From: Plasmodium relictum
Taxonomy: Eukaryota; Apicomplexa; Aconoidasida; Haemosporida; Plasmodiidae
Assembly (NCBI RefSeq): GCF_900005765.1
Contig: NC_041690.1
Span: forward strand, 992,001 to 1,056,000
Direction: 5' to 3'
DNA length: 64,000 nt
Both the position numbers and the translations under genes were made by a program. Under the pieces are notes generated by a model, which worked only from the letters and a program-made list of their open reading frames with translations, was not told the DNA's origin and searched no databases. This document shows positions 1 to 11,567 of this stretch, one piece after another. Positions within the stretch are counted from its first letter, which is position 1; the number at the start of each line of letters is the position of its first letter.

Positions 1-212
1 TCATTTTGTGACTTTTGAATGATGACATTCGGATTTTGCTGTCTAACTATTATTGGTTGCGGTTCGTCACTTTTTAAAATTATATTTTGAGATGGTAAGT
101 CTAATGTAATTGGTAATTTGGGTTGAGTGTGGATAATTATAGCTGATGGTTGCCTTACAATTATAGGTTGTACACTATTATTCTGTATCACAAAGTAATA
201 TAAATTATCCAT
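1..212 (-). CDS. Unrecognised protein, 5' end only (cut by window edge)
   Basis: The reading frame opens with an ATG at 212 and stays open for 70 codons to the left edge, so only the N-terminus is seen. The peptide has no signal sequence. It is rich in Ile, Val, Gln and Pro and carries an internal repeat: the segment QPIIVRQ appears twice, about 38 residues apart, each copy followed by an Ile-rich stretch. Short Val/Ile/Pro/Gln repeats of this sort occur in apicomplexan pellicle proteins such as alveolins, but the fragment is too short to assign to that family. A poly(A) run lies directly upstream. The base composition is clearly richer in G and C than the flank, which supports coding. I do not recognise the gene. 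Confidence 0.7.
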   Translation of the reverse strand, partial: MDNLYYFVIQNNSVQPIIVRQPSAIIIHTQPKLPITLDLPSQNIILKSDEPQPIIVRQQNPNVIIQKSQN

Positions 213-485
213 GTTTGACAAACAAAAGCATATTAAAAAAAAAAAAAAAATACACAAAAACAAACAAGCTGAACAACGAATGATATTAAAAAAATATATA
301 AATGATAAATAAAAAAAAAATTTAATAAAAAAAAAGACAAGAAAAATTTCTACAATAAATATTATTTTAGAATATTAATAACAATTAATATGTATTTTTT
401 TTTTTTTATTAATATTTAAAAAATAAAGAAAAATATCTTAAAACTAAGACAATTTTATTATTTTATTACAAAAAAGTTAAAAAAT

Positions 486-529
<44 letters not shown>

Positions 530-1681
530 AATATACTGAAAATTTATGAACAATTTTTAATCATTATTAAAATTATTAAAATATAAATCTATAGCAATAA
601 ATAATATAAAAAAAAAAAAAAAATTAAATACATTAATCTATGACTTATGTGCTATATTCTAAAAAAAAAATAATCACATAATATAAAAGAGATAATAACA
701 AAAATATTTTACTATATTTCTATGTAAAAAAAGTTGAAGAAAATTAATATTTATTTTATTTTATTTTTCTTCACTACACATAAATATATTTTATATATTA
801 AGCCTTTTCTTTTTTTTTGAACTCAAATTTATAGTATTGAATACATTCTACAATATATAAAAAATTGCAACAAAAAAAAAAAAAAAAATTGAATAATATA
901 CACCCTTTTAATAAAAAAATACTTGCATAAAATTTAATGAGGTATAACGTATTCTTCAGAATTTCATTTAAAATTAAACTTTTTAAAAAATTTAGTGTTT
1001 TTGTTTCAATTGTTAAAAAATGTATGTTGTTTTTTATTTCATTTACTATAAAAGAACTTTTATAATAATTATATAATGTTAATTAAACTATGCAATTTCA
1101 TTTTTTTTTTCCCCAATAATTAACATTTCCGCACGTTTAATGTCTAAAAAAAAATTTAATAAATTAAAATTTTTCTTTAAATAGAAAAGTATATATATAT
1201 ATAAATTTATTATTTATTTTGTCTTAAAAAGTAATATAGATGAATTAATACATATGTGCGTGAATATTTATATATACATATTTCTTAAAAAATGTAAAGT
1301 CCTTTAACCAAAAAAGAAAAAAATATATATGTTTTAAATTCTTTGAAATATGTATAAAAAATTAAATGTAAATTTCATAAGGATTTTTTATTAATATGCA
1401 ACAATTTTGTAGTTTAAGATAAAGTATACTGTTTTTTATTTTCTAATTATAATGATATTGTTTTTTTTTTTTTTTTGTATTATCAATTAAAAAAAGTAAT
1501 AAAATGAAGCTACATTTAAAAAAAATGGAAATTTGTTTTTAAATTATGCTTTAATTATTTTAAATATTTCCTTTTATGATATTGGAATTCATGTATTAAC
1601 TCACAACTATATTTGGTACAAGCACATATATATGTGTGCATCTAAGAGTATATATATATATAAATCTATATAAAATATATT
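213..1681. other. Intergenic region, 5' of the partial gene and 3' of 6PGD
   Basis: This stretch of about 1.5 kb is A/T runs with a (TA)n array near 492-525. It holds the promoter side of the leftward partial gene and the 3' side of the 6PGD gene. I see no coding-like composition and no RNA gene. Confidence 0.6.
492..525. repeat. (TA)n microsatellite
   Basis: An uninterrupted run of about 17 TA units, typical of Plasmodium intergenic DNA. Confidence 0.9.
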
Positions 1682-3097
1682 TCAGTTCCATATAGTATGA
1701 TAACTTCCTTCGCGATCAATTCTTTTGTAGGTATGAGAACCAAAATAATCTCTTTGTGCTTGTACTAAATTAAGAGGTAAGTTTTTTGATGAAATCATTT
1801 GAAAATAAGCTAAACTAGCAGAAAATGCAGGAATTGGAATAGAATATTGGGTAGCTAATTGAACTATTTTTTTTAAAGAAGGCATTTTATTTTTAATTTC
1901 ATCTGAAAAATCTTTATCTAAAAATAATAATTCTAATTTTTTGTCATTTTTAAATGCTTTTGTTATTCGATCTAAAAACACTGCTCTTATTATGCATCCC
2001 CCTCTCCATATTCTTGCAATTTCTCCCAAATCCAATTCCCAATTCATTTCATTAGAAACATGTTTTAAAAGGAATAATCCTTGTGTGTAAGAAATAATCT
2101 TACAACAATATAGAGCATTTAATATGTGATTTTCAATTGCATCTATATCTTCACATAAGTAATTTTGTGTTTCATTGTTAAATTTTAAGTCAGTTTTAGT
2201 TCTTAATTCCTTAAAAGTACTAATATTGCGTGCATCTAAAGCAGCACATATAGTAGGGCATGGTATTCCTCTTTCAATTGATTCAAGCATAGTCCATTTT
2301 CCTGTTCCTTTAGCACCAGCAATATCAAGAATCATATCTATTAGATAATTATCAGTAAGTTCATCTTTTTTTTCAAAAATTTTTGATGTAATTTCAATTA
2401 AATAAGAATTCAATATTCCTTCATTCCATTTTTTAAAGACTTCAGATAATTTCTGATTATTATAATTTAATATATTTTTCATAATAATATAGCTTTCAGA
2501 TATTAATTGCATATCTCCATATTCAATGCCATTGTGTACCATTTTTACATAATTACCTGAAGAACCTTTTCCTATATATGTAACACAAGGAGAGTCCCCA
2601 ACATGAGCTGAACATTTTTCTAAAATATTCTTGACACAATCATATGCATATTTAGAACCCCCTGGCATAAAAGAACAACCGTATCTTGCTCCTTCCTCTC
2701 CTCCACTTACTCCCATAGCTAGATATTCTACCTTTTTTTTTTTGCATAAATTTATTCTTCTTTCTGAATTTTGATACCATTCATTTCCACCATCAATAAT
2801 TATATCTCCCTCTTCAAAATAATTTAATATATTATTTATATTTTCATCAACAGCTGGCCCTGCTTGTATTAATAAAATAATTATTCTTGGTTTTTTTAAA
2901 TTATTAATTAATTCTACTAATGTTTTATAACCATATATAACTAAATTTTCTTCTTTTGCTCTTTTAATTGTTTCTTCTGTTCTGCTATATGTTCTATTAT
3001 ATACACCTATTTTAAAACCTTTACTAGCAATATTTAAACTCAAATTTTGGCCCATTACAGCTAGACCTATTAAGCCTATATCACACTTATTTTCCAT
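1682..3097 (-). CDS. 6PGD: 6-phosphogluconate dehydrogenase, decarboxylating
   Basis: Cytosolic enzyme that oxidises and decarboxylates 6-phosphogluconate to ribulose 5-phosphate, making NADPH: the third step of the oxidative pentose phosphate pathway. The Rossmann motif GLAVMGQNL sits at about residues 10-18, followed by the family signature around GVSGGEEGARYG near residue 130. The catalytic Lys and its context KMVHNGIEYGD lie near residue 185. The C-terminal helical domain ends with the usual RDYFGSHTY-type tail. The open frame runs ten codons further upstream to 3127, but that extension (Phe/Tyr-rich) looks like untranslated leader. The internal Met before ENKCDIGLIG gives 471 residues, the usual family length. 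It lies 26 kb from GluPho, which supplies its substrate. Confidence 0.96.
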   Translation of the reverse strand: MENKCDIGLIGLAVMGQNLSLNIASKGFKIGVYNRTYSRTEETIKRAKEENLVIYGYKTLVELINNLKKPRIIILLIQAGPAVDENINNILNYFEEGDIIIDGGNEWYQNSERRINLCKKKKVEYLAMGVSGGEEGARYGCSFMPGGSKYAYDCVKNILEKCSAHVGDSPCVTYIGKGSSGNYVKMVHNGIEYGDMQLISESYIIMKNILNYNNQKLSEVFKKWNEGILNSYLIEITSKIFEKKDELTDNYLIDMILDIAGAKGTGKWTMLESIERGIPCPTICAALDARNISTFKELRTKTDLKFNNETQNYLCEDIDAIENHILNALYCCKIISYTQGLFLLKHVSNEMNWELDLGEIARIWRGGCIIRAVFLDRITKAFKNDKKLELLFLDKDFSDEIKNKMPSLKKIVQLATQYSIPIPAFSASLAYFQMISSKNLPLNLVQAQRDYFGSHTYKRIDREGSYHTIWN

Positions 3098-4267
3098 ATT
3101 TAAGTAAAAAAAATATTTAAATATCAAATTACTAAAGAAATAATTAATGAATATTTTCTTCGTGCATATAAAATTATTCTATACACATTTGAAATTAATT
3201 TAAAAATGTGATAGATGTTTATATTATATCTAAAATAATTTTTATGTTTATACAGTTATAAAAATATATACTTATATATATATTATAATAAATTTTATAA
3301 AGTAATTTTAATTAAGGGGAAAAAAAAAAATGGTGAGAAAATTATATGGTAAATAACTAATAGCGTTAATTTCATGTATATGTAATAATTTTTTTTTTTT
3401 CTTAATGATTATAATCACGAACTAATGTTTTATTTTTATTAATCAAACTTATTAAATTTTATTTTTTCTCTATGCATGAATATTCAATATATTCTATGTT
3501 ATAAATTTTTCGGTGGATACCTTTTTAAAGAATTTATTTTAATTTTTCTTAGTATCTGAATTCTTTTGAATAAATATTTGATAGTAATTATATATTTTAT
3601 ACAATTTTAGTACTTAAAAAGAAAAAAAAAATTAGATGAGATAATTATATATATTTCCTTTTTATTATTTTTTTTCTTTTATATGTTAATATTTTTTTGT
3701 TGCTTGTAATATGCCTATTAGTATATATTTATTTATGTATATGTATGAAACGATTTTTTAGAAAAATAATATCTACATGTAAAGAATCAAAAAAGAAAAA
3801 TTTCCAAAAATGTATTAAAAGTTATACATTTTTTTTTTTTTTTTATATTGTAATATTTACGATAAAATATGTAGTTTATGGTTAAGAATTAAATAATAAG
3901 AAAAAAAAAAAGCTAAAAATAAAAATGTAAGAAAGGAAAATATAAAATAATAATATATCAAAAAAAATATTATTATAAAACTATAAAGAATACGAAATAA
4001 TTTTAAAAAATGAGAGTGACTAAAAAAATTTTAAAATTTAAAAAAAAAAAATAAATACATATGTTTGTGTTTTACTACAGCTAACAAAAGATTTTTCATA
4101 AATTATTTCATTTTTCTATGTTTAATATATATAATTTAAAAATGGTACTAATAAACAGAAAAAAATATGTTTTTATATATTAGGGATTTTTAAATTGATA
4201 TGCAATTTTTATAAATTTCTCTTATTTTTTTTTTTTTTCTCCTTTTTTTGTTTGCTTTAATAAAATA
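3098..4267. other. Divergent intergenic region, 6PGD (-) and uS11m (+)
   Basis: About 1.2 kb between two divergent starts, so it should hold both promoters. A 62-codon open frame at 3697-3885 is hydrophobic and T-run driven, and I do not call it. No RNA gene seen. Confidence 0.6.
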
Positions 4268-4969
4268 ATGTTTAAAATTATTAGTGTACTAAATAAATAT
4301 TTTTACCTAAGAAATAATAATAAAATTTATGCTAATTCAAGTATTCTTAGGGGATACACAAATAGTTCTAGAATAAATTTAAATAATGTAAATAGAAAAA
4401 TATTTAGAAATTATACCACATTATCGCAAGAAGCAGTAAAGGCAATAACAAATCTAAAGGAAACCATAAAAAAGCAAGATAAAAAAAAAAAAAATATTAC
4501 ACGAGAAACTCTTAAAAATTGTCAAGGCCACAAAAGAAGATTTAAGTTATTTGGTGATAGAGAAGAATTTCATAATATAGATAGAGATAAAAATAATTTA
4601 ATAATAGAACCAACTGATTCTTTTCGAGCCGTTATTACTACATCAAAAAATAATGTGCATATTCAAGTTATAAACAAAAGCAAAAACTATAAAACTATAT
4701 TTGGTTCTTTTGCTGGGAATGTAGGTTTTACAAAATCTTTACAACAAAGTGAAAGATGTGCTTATAGAATTGGTGAAAATATAGCTAAAAAATGTAGAAG
4801 ACTTGGAATATTTTCTATTGATGTAAAGTTCAGAAGAATTATGAGAGTGGAAACAATTTTACAAGCAATGTATGCAAATAATTTAAATATAACACATATA
4901 ATACATGAACCTAGATTACCAAGATGTGGATTAAATGCATCAAAACCAAGAAAAAGAAGACGCGTCTGA
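4268..4969 (+). CDS. Ribosomal protein uS11, mitochondrial type
   Basis: Small-subunit ribosomal protein S11, which binds 16S-like rRNA at the platform near the decoding site. The 233-residue chain has an N-terminal extension of about 110 residues, rich in Asn, Arg and Lys and poor in acid near its start, as expected for an organelle transit peptide. The uS11 core follows, from about FRAVITTSKNNVHIQV to the end. It shows the family blocks GSFAGNVGFTKS, AAYRIGE-like CAYRIGEN, and the Arg/Lys-rich C-terminal tail after LPRCGLNASKPRKRRRV. The Plasmodium apicoplast genome is known to encode its own S11, so I infer that this nuclear copy serves the mitochondrion. Single exon; no other start is plausible. 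Confidence 0.88.
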   Translation: MFKIISVLNKYFYLRNNNKIYANSSILRGYTNSSRINLNNVNRKIFRNYTTLSQEAVKAITNLKETIKKQDKKKKNITRETLKNCQGHKRRFKLFGDREEFHNIDRDKNNLIIEPTDSFRAVITTSKNNVHIQVINKSKNYKTIFGSFAGNVGFTKSLQQSERCAYRIGENIAKKCRRLGIFSIDVKFRRIMRVETILQAMYANNLNITHIIHEPRLPRCGLNASKPRKRRRV

Positions 4970-5774
4970 AAAATATATAAAAAGATAGACTGAAGATATA
5001 CTTTATGTATATAAACATTTTACATATGTATTTATTTAAAATTATATATTTTTTTATTTAATTTTAATTTTTTAATATATAAAATAAATAAAAAATATAA
5101 TATGGTAAAGAAAAGATTTAGTAAAATTAAAGGTTATATAAAATTTTTTTTTAATGACTTATTTTTTGTATCATTTTGACATTTATTTTGTATCTTTATA
5201 ACATTTTTTAGTTATTCTTTATTATTTCTTATCAAATATATTCGTGAACTTTTTTTAAATACTTTTTACATTTGTTTTACTACTATCATATTAATACCTT
5301 TCAAAATGTGTATTTTTTATTTTTTTATCTTTAAGTTTTTAAGTAATAAAAAAAAATATATGTAAAACAAAAAATAGTAAGACAATAGCAATTTTTTGTA
5401 ATGGATAAATGTAAAAAAAAAAAAATATATATAAAAATGAATAAAGCATGATAACCAATTTTTTTTAGTACATTTTCAGAGGAAATAAACGGTATATGAA
5501 AATACTAGTAACTAATTTTTATACAAGTTTTAAAAAAGAAATAAAAAAAAAAAAATTAAGAATGTTTATCATATAAAATTATGTTACAATATTTATTTTA
5601 TTATATTTTCTTCTTATTTAAAAAAATGAAATTAAAACCAATATTGTATGTTCGTGATATTGGTTCATTAAAGCTATCAAAAAAAAAAAAAAAGGAAACA
5701 TGAATAATAATAAAATTAATCACAAAAATAATAAATATTATACAAAATTAAAAAGAGCTTTATTTAAAAATTAA
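4970..5774. other. Convergent intergenic region, uS11m and IscU
   Basis: About 0.8 kb between two convergent 3' ends. It holds A/T runs only; I see no gene, and no terminator can be defined by eye. Confidence 0.6.
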
Positions 5775-6248
5775 TTAATTTATAACTTTTTCTCTGTAAT
5801 TTTTAATGGCATGCTTTATGGCATCTTCGGCTAATAAACTACAATGAATTTTAACAGGGGGTAGGTTTAAATGGGAGGCAATGTCATCATTTTTAATTTT
5901 TAAAGCTTCATCAATTGTTTTCCCCTTTATTAATTCTGTTGCATATGAACTACTAGCTATAGCTGAACCACAACCAAATGCCATAAAACGAGCATCTTTA
6001 ATTACATTATCTTCAATTTTTAATTGTAATTTTATAACATCACCACAAGATGCCTTTCCAACAATAGAAGTTCCAACATTTTTTTCATTTTTATCGAAGG
6101 ATCCAACATTTCTTGGTTTATGAAAATGATCTTTTACATGATCACTATAATTACGTGTATATATACAATCGTTCATGCACTTACCTTTCAAAAAATTTAC
6201 ACATAATACTTCCTTTTGTTTACATATCTGAGTAATTTTATTAAACAT
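5775..6248 (-). CDS. IscU: Iron-sulfur cluster scaffold protein IscU
   Basis: Mitochondrial scaffold on which [2Fe-2S] clusters are built from sulfur given by the IscS desulfurase, then passed on by the Hsp70/Hsp40 system. All landmarks are present in the 157-residue chain: the start of the mature domain YSDHVKDHFHKPRNVG, the first cluster Cys in GKASCGD, the second in AFGCGSAIASSS, the Hsp70-binding motif LPPVK, and the third Cys in KIHCSLLAEDAI. About 34 residues precede the mature domain, with basic residues and three Cys, and serve as the likely transit peptide. The start Met at 6248 follows an AT-only leader. A shadow open frame lies on the opposite strand. Confidence 0.95.
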   Translation of the reverse strand: MFNKITQICKQKEVLCVNFLKGKCMNDCIYTRNYSDHVKDHFHKPRNVGSFDKNEKNVGTSIVGKASCGDVIKLQLKIEDNVIKDARFMAFGCGSAIASSSYATELIKGKTIDEALKIKNDDIASHLNLPPVKIHCSLLAEDAIKHAIKNYREKVIN

Positions 6249-8119
6249 TTTTTACTATCTCTAAAAAAAAATTTATATATATATATATATATATATAATT
6301 AAATATATAACAAAAATATTAAAATAAAATCCCTATCTCATTTTTATTGCTTAATTTATATGTATTTATATTTTATTTTATATATTAAAAATTTTCTGTT
6401 ACATAAGAATAAATACAAGAACTCCTTATTTGCTTTTTTTATTATATGTGAACTCAGTTTAATTAAATAATTCATATAATCAAAATAATCAGAAAACAAT
6501 ATATATTAATAAAAAAAAAATGCTCGATGTAATACTTCTAAAAATTTTTAAGTAGAACAAAAAATGAAAATAAAATTAGCAGTATCATATAATTTCTTTT
6601 TTCATTTACATTTAAAAAAATAAAATAAAATGAAATATAAAAATATTTGAATTAAAAAACTTGTATATGTTTTATACGAAAAAAAAAAAAATTAAAATAA
6701 AATAAAATAAAAAATTTTTATTTAGGTTTTTTTATATTTAAGTAAAAAATTAATATAAAATAAATATTGAAGTTAATTTTTTATATTTTTTAGTGTACAA
6801 ACAAAAAAAAAAAAAAATAGTTCTAAGAATATAATTTGTGTAAAAAATTTAAGAGAAAAAAAAATAATTTTTTCTAATGCAAAAAAAAGATGATTACAAT
6901 TAAAAAAAAAAAGTAAAATTTTGATTTTCTTTTCATTATTATCATGGAATCTTTAAAAATATATAAAAATTATATGTTTTTATTTTTATTTTTATTTTTC
7001 TTTTTTTTTTTGTCTCAAAATTGAATGTTTTTATATAAAGAAAAATATTTATTTACTATTCTTATTAACATATATAAATAGGATAATTATTTGCAAAAAA
7101 ATTAAAAAAAAATTATTAAAAAAAAATTAGTTAAATACGTATGTAAAAATATAATTTAAAAAAATGATTAGGCAAATAATTTAAAAAATTATATACAAAA
7201 GTAGTATTAACTTTTCAATTATTAACAAAAAATTTTTGGAATTTATATGTAAATATTTTAATATAGAAAATGTACTTAAGTATTTTAGAACAGTGCTTTC
7301 ATTTGTTTTCTGTTATTTTTTAATATTCATTTACATGATCAACATCTTCATTAAAAAATTTGAACATTTCTACAATTTTATATATTAAAAATTTTTTTTT
7401 TTTTAATGAGATATAATTTTTACTTTTTCTATTACAAAATCTCAATTATATATTTTTTTATATTATTTTCCTTAATTGTTTTTCATAGTTTGATCTCTAA
7501 TATATATATATTAATTTCTATCTTTTATCTACTTCACATTATTATGTTAATATAGCAAGAGGGAGAAATTCATTTGCATAAGTCTATAAAACATTTAGTA
7601 AATATTTTTTCCTTTAAACATAAGTTTTATACATGTATAAAATTAAATTATAATTTCAAGGAAATAAGCAAATAGTTTTATCTCTTCTAAATATAGCAAC
7701 AATATATTTAAATAATATAGTTGATAAATTATTTTTTTTTGTTATTTTTCAGAATTTTTTAAAAAAATGTGTATTACTTCTCCTTTAAAGTTTTCTCAAA
7801 AGAGAAAAGTACATTTTTTTTTTTTTAAATTTTATAAGCTTACGATGATGAATATATTTAAAAGTTATGAAATAATAAAAAAAAAACATATAAAATAACA
7901 TTAATAAAAGTTTATTAAAGTTTTTGAATTATAATCTAGGTAAAGATAAATTCTATTACTTATACATATAAACGTAGTAAAAATATCCATAAATTTTATA
8001 ATGTATATTTACACACGTATATATGAAACTTCGAAAGTAATTCACATTATTTTTATTTTTGATTATTAAAATTTCTGACGAGTAAAAGTAAATTTGAAAC
8101 AAAAAAAAAAAAAAAAATA
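6249..8119. other. Intergenic region upstream of IscU and downstream of APP
   Basis: About 1.9 kb of A/T-rich DNA between two genes on the same strand. It should hold the IscU promoter near 6250-6700. I found no open frame with coding-like composition and no RNA gene. Confidence 0.6.
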
Positions 8120-10447
8120 CTAGTTGACTGAAATTGGTTCAGTAATTTCCATTAAATAATCTATAATACCTTTATCATATTCTGTTGGATTTTCTTCTAA
8201 TAAAGGAAGCAACTTTTTTCTAATGGTATCATGATACTCATTAATATCATTAATTTCCTCTTGGTTTAAGATAGAAAAATCTAGTAATTTTTTTTCATAT
8301 GGATAAAGAGTCAAATCGTTAAAGGAAAGATATTCCGTATTTTCTTTTTTTTTTTTACTGATTACATACTGCATATTTTCAATTCTGAAACCAAATTTAT
8401 TTTCTAAATAATAACCAGGCTCATTAGAAAGAACCATATTTTTTTTTAAAGGAGTTCCAGTAACTGGAGAAATAGAGCAACCTCCTTCATGAACATTTAA
8501 AGATAGACCAACCCCATGACCTGTACCATGACTATAATCCATATAATTTTTAAATAAATATGATCTAGCCATAAAATCTAATGCAAGAGAATTAGTGTAA
8601 GATGCAAAAATAACCTTTCTTAGTTGCAAATGTCCTTTTAAAACTAATGTATATGCTTTTTTTTCTTCTTCTGTCGGTTCCCCAAAGTGAGTAGTTCTAG
8701 TAACATCAGTAGTCCCATGAAGATATTGCCCTCCTGAATCTAATAAATATACACTCGGAGAAATCCTAGTGTTGCTTGTCTCTGTTGGCATATAGTGAAT
8801 TATTGCTGCATTGGATCCTATTGCTGATATTGTAGTAAAAGAAGGAAATAAAAAATTCTTTTTAGTTGATCTGAAATAGTCTATTTTATTTTTTAAAGAA
8901 ATTTCCGTTTCATTAAATAACTCTTTCGACTTTTTTTTTTCGTTAACCCAATGAAAAAATTGCAATAATGCTAAAGCATCTAATATATGTGCTTCTTTCA
9001 TGTTTTCTATTTCAATATCATTTTTAATTGCTTTCATATTTACAATTGGTGATTTTTCTAATAAAACATTTTTTTTATCAAATAGCATATAAATAATTAA
9101 ATTAATATAAGGACTTAATGAAATATCGTAATTTATAATTTCTTTGTTGTTACAATTATCACCTGTTAAATCTATAACAGTTTTATTATCATTTTTATTT
9201 TTTATTTTCGTTGATATGTTATCCCTTAAATATTCTATTACATTTTCATAATCCTTTATAATGATATTATTCTTTTTTAGATAATCTTTAACTTCTTCTG
9301 TTAAATTATTAACGATAGTAAACAGGATAATTTTATCAAAATTATTTTTCTGTCTATTAAATTGAAACAATAAATAAGAATAAAATAAAGGAGAAAATTT
9401 GTAATCATAACCACGTAAGTTTAAAAAATAAGCTATTTCATCTAATTCAGAAATTAATAAATTATTTACGTTTTTATTTTCTTCAATAAAATAGTGCTTC
9501 ATTTTATTAATTTTTTCAGAAACAGAAGATCCATTAAACTTTAAATCATGTATGAATACACTCTTTGTATTTACTTCGAAGTCTTTTATTTCTATCAAAG
9601 AATTTTCCAATATCAAGAGATTAATATTATTATTTTGTTTTAAATGATCAAAGTTATTTCCATATATTACTTTTTCCTCAATTTTTTTATTACTATATCT
9701 ACGTGCAATACTATTTCTTAATTTTTCAAAAAATCCAACACCAGTATTTTTTCCATCAAAAGCAATATTATTAAATTGCAAAGAAGAAATTGTCTCATAC
9801 ATTTCATCTAAATTACCTATTCTCATAATTTTTAGTGTAAAAATATCTTTATCTAATTCAATGTTTGCTTGTAATTCATATAATGGATTAACATACATTA
9901 TTTGTTTATCTTGCGTTATTATTAAAGTTCCATCATCCCCACTATAGTTACTCAAATAATAAATCTTTTTATCTTTATCATTTATTACTTCTGAATTATG
10001 CTCATCATTATTCATTAATATATATACATCAATATTATTTCTTTTCATAACATTTTTTAATTCTTCTAATCGAGCAATATATGGCTTCATTTCGTTATTT
10101 TTAGAAATATTTCTGGTAACTCTTTTAATATCAGATTTTTCTAAATTATTTGTTAAATTATTTGAGATTGGAAATATTTGTTTATTTTCTTGATTTATGT
10201 TTAAATTAGAGGTTTCTAAAGCTTTCCTTAAATGCTTTGCATAGGAATCATAGCACACCTTATTATTTAAACAATTATCACTTATGTTATGTTCAGAATA
10301 ATCGGTGATATTCTGAGATTTACTATTTGAATTTAAATAATGAGCTGAAAGAAAAAAATTTCCTTTATTTCTTTTAAAAACATTTAAGTGGAATACCATT
10401 AAAAAGAAAAATATATATATGAAAGTTTTTAAATGCATATTTAACAA
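8120..10447 (-). CDS. APP: Aminopeptidase P (Xaa-Pro aminopeptidase, M24B)
   Basis: Dinuclear-metal peptidase that removes an N-terminal residue preceding proline. In P. falciparum it is known in the food vacuole and cytosol, where it helps finish haemoglobin peptide breakdown. The 775-residue chain starts with a hydrophobic leader (about residues 9-24, Phe/Leu-rich) that fits a signal sequence. Two creatinase-like N-terminal domains follow, then the pita-bread catalytic domain. Metal ligands are visible in order: two Asp in LLDSGGQYLHGTTDVTRT, His in SHGTGHGVG, Glu in SNEPGYY and Glu in FRIENMQ. Length matches the P. falciparum enzyme. Single exon. A TGCATG-type inverted repeat lies about 90 bp upstream of the start. 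Confidence 0.95.
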   Translation of the reverse strand: MLNMHLKTFIYIFFFLMVFHLNVFKRNKGNFFLSAHYLNSNSKSQNITDYSEHNISDNCLNNKVCYDSYAKHLRKALETSNLNINQENKQIFPISNNLTNNLEKSDIKRVTRNISKNNEMKPYIARLEELKNVMKRNNIDVYILMNNDEHNSEVINDKDKKIYYLSNYSGDDGTLIITQDKQIMYVNPLYELQANIELDKDIFTLKIMRIGNLDEMYETISSLQFNNIAFDGKNTGVGFFEKLRNSIARRYSNKKIEEKVIYGNNFDHLKQNNNINLLILENSLIEIKDFEVNTKSVFIHDLKFNGSSVSEKINKMKHYFIEENKNVNNLLISELDEIAYFLNLRGYDYKFSPLFYSYLLFQFNRQKNNFDKIILFTIVNNLTEEVKDYLKKNNIIIKDYENVIEYLRDNISTKIKNKNDNKTVIDLTGDNCNNKEIINYDISLSPYINLIIYMLFDKKNVLLEKSPIVNMKAIKNDIEIENMKEAHILDALALLQFFHWVNEKKKSKELFNETEISLKNKIDYFRSTKKNFLFPSFTTISAIGSNAAIIHYMPTETSNTRISPSVYLLDSGGQYLHGTTDVTRTTHFGEPTEEEKKAYTLVLKGHLQLRKVIFASYTNSLALDFMARSYLFKNYMDYSHGTGHGVGLSLNVHEGGCSISPVTGTPLKKNMVLSNEPGYYLENKFGFRIENMQYVISKKKKENTEYLSFNDLTLYPYEKKLLDFSILNQEEINDINEYHDTIRKKLLPLLEENPTEYDKGIIDYLMEITEPISVN

Positions 10448-11567
10448 ACAAATATGTAAAAAAAAAAATATATAAAAATATATAAAGATAATTTATATGT
10501 GCATAAAACAAATGAATATTTTAAGTACAGCAATGCATGGCATGCATACTAAATTTTTCTTTTTTCTTCATTAACTTTGAAGAACATAATAATTTAGCAT
10601 TTAAACATATATTTCTATATATAAAGGAACTACTTTAAAAAAAAAAAATGATAAAAACTAATAAAATAATAAAAATGGAAGACTTAAAAATTAGAATTAT
10701 TAAATAATGCGGGAGTGTTATTTTAAAAAAAAAATTCAAATATATATGCTTTTCTTTAAATTATTATATAGAACAATGATCTCTAAAAGTTTTAAACTTA
10801 GAATTATAATTTTATATAAAAATTAACTTTAAAAAACAAAAAAACATTATAAAAACTATAAAATATTTTATTAGGAATTTTAATATATAAAAAATGAAAA
10901 TTATAAACTTTTAAATTTACAATCTCTAGTAATATTTTTCTTTAATGAGTGCATTCAAATTTATAATTTTAAAAAATTTGATTCGAGTTTTTTTACAAAC
11001 GTAAACAAGCGTATATTTTCAATTTTATTAGAATCATTTTTTTATAATATTAAAAAAATAAATAAACAAAAAATAACAAAAAATAATTTGAAATTTTTTT
11101 TGTAATATTATTAGAAAATGCTGAAATATATTTAAAAAAAAAAAAAAAGCATATAATAAAAAAGGTATAATGCAATAGAGGAAAAACGGATTTTTGCATA
11201 CACATAAATAATACATATCTATACTGATGTTTTATAATTAAAAAATTTAAAAATTAGATGATGTAAAATTAATTTATTATTGTGTGTTTTTGCTGTGCTT
11301 TATTAACATTGTTTTTAAGTACAAAAATTAAAAAAATTAATTAAAAAACCTAACTCTAAAACTGATTTTTCATAAAAATTATTTCTTATTTTAAGCATAA
11401 AAATATTTACTTTTGTATCATATAAAGCATAAACTTATTTGTTTTATTACAAATATTCCATTTTTTGTTAAGAAATTTTATTTTAAAAATTTATCTATAT
11501 TTCATACATCATTTATAAAATTTCTTTACAAGTAAATATATCAATTGTTATTCTATTTTTTTTTTTT
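10448..11567. other. Intergenic region upstream of APP
   Basis: About 1.1 kb of A/T runs. The only notable element is the TGCATG-G-CATGCA inverted repeat near the APP start. The 60-codon open frame at 11034-11216 is a Phe/Ile-rich T-run artefact. Confidence 0.6.
10534..10546. promoter_or_regulatory. TGCATG-G-CATGCA inverted repeat, candidate ApiAP2 site
   Basis: A perfect inverted repeat with a one-base spacer, 87 bp upstream of the APP start codon. GCATGC/TGCATG cores are known binding sites of several Plasmodium ApiAP2 factors. Six G/C bases within 13 positions is rare in this non-coding DNA. Function is inferred only. Confidence 0.4.

Noticed and set aside
3098-3127. Ten-residue N-terminal extension of 6PGD
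   Set aside because: Phe/Tyr-rich and of leader composition; the family starts shortly before the GLAVMG motif, so the internal Met is preferred.
3697-3885. 62-codon frame with hydrophobic ends between 6PGD and uS11m
   Set aside because: Mostly Phe, Ile, Lys and Tyr from T and A runs; no family motif; lies in a divergent promoter region.
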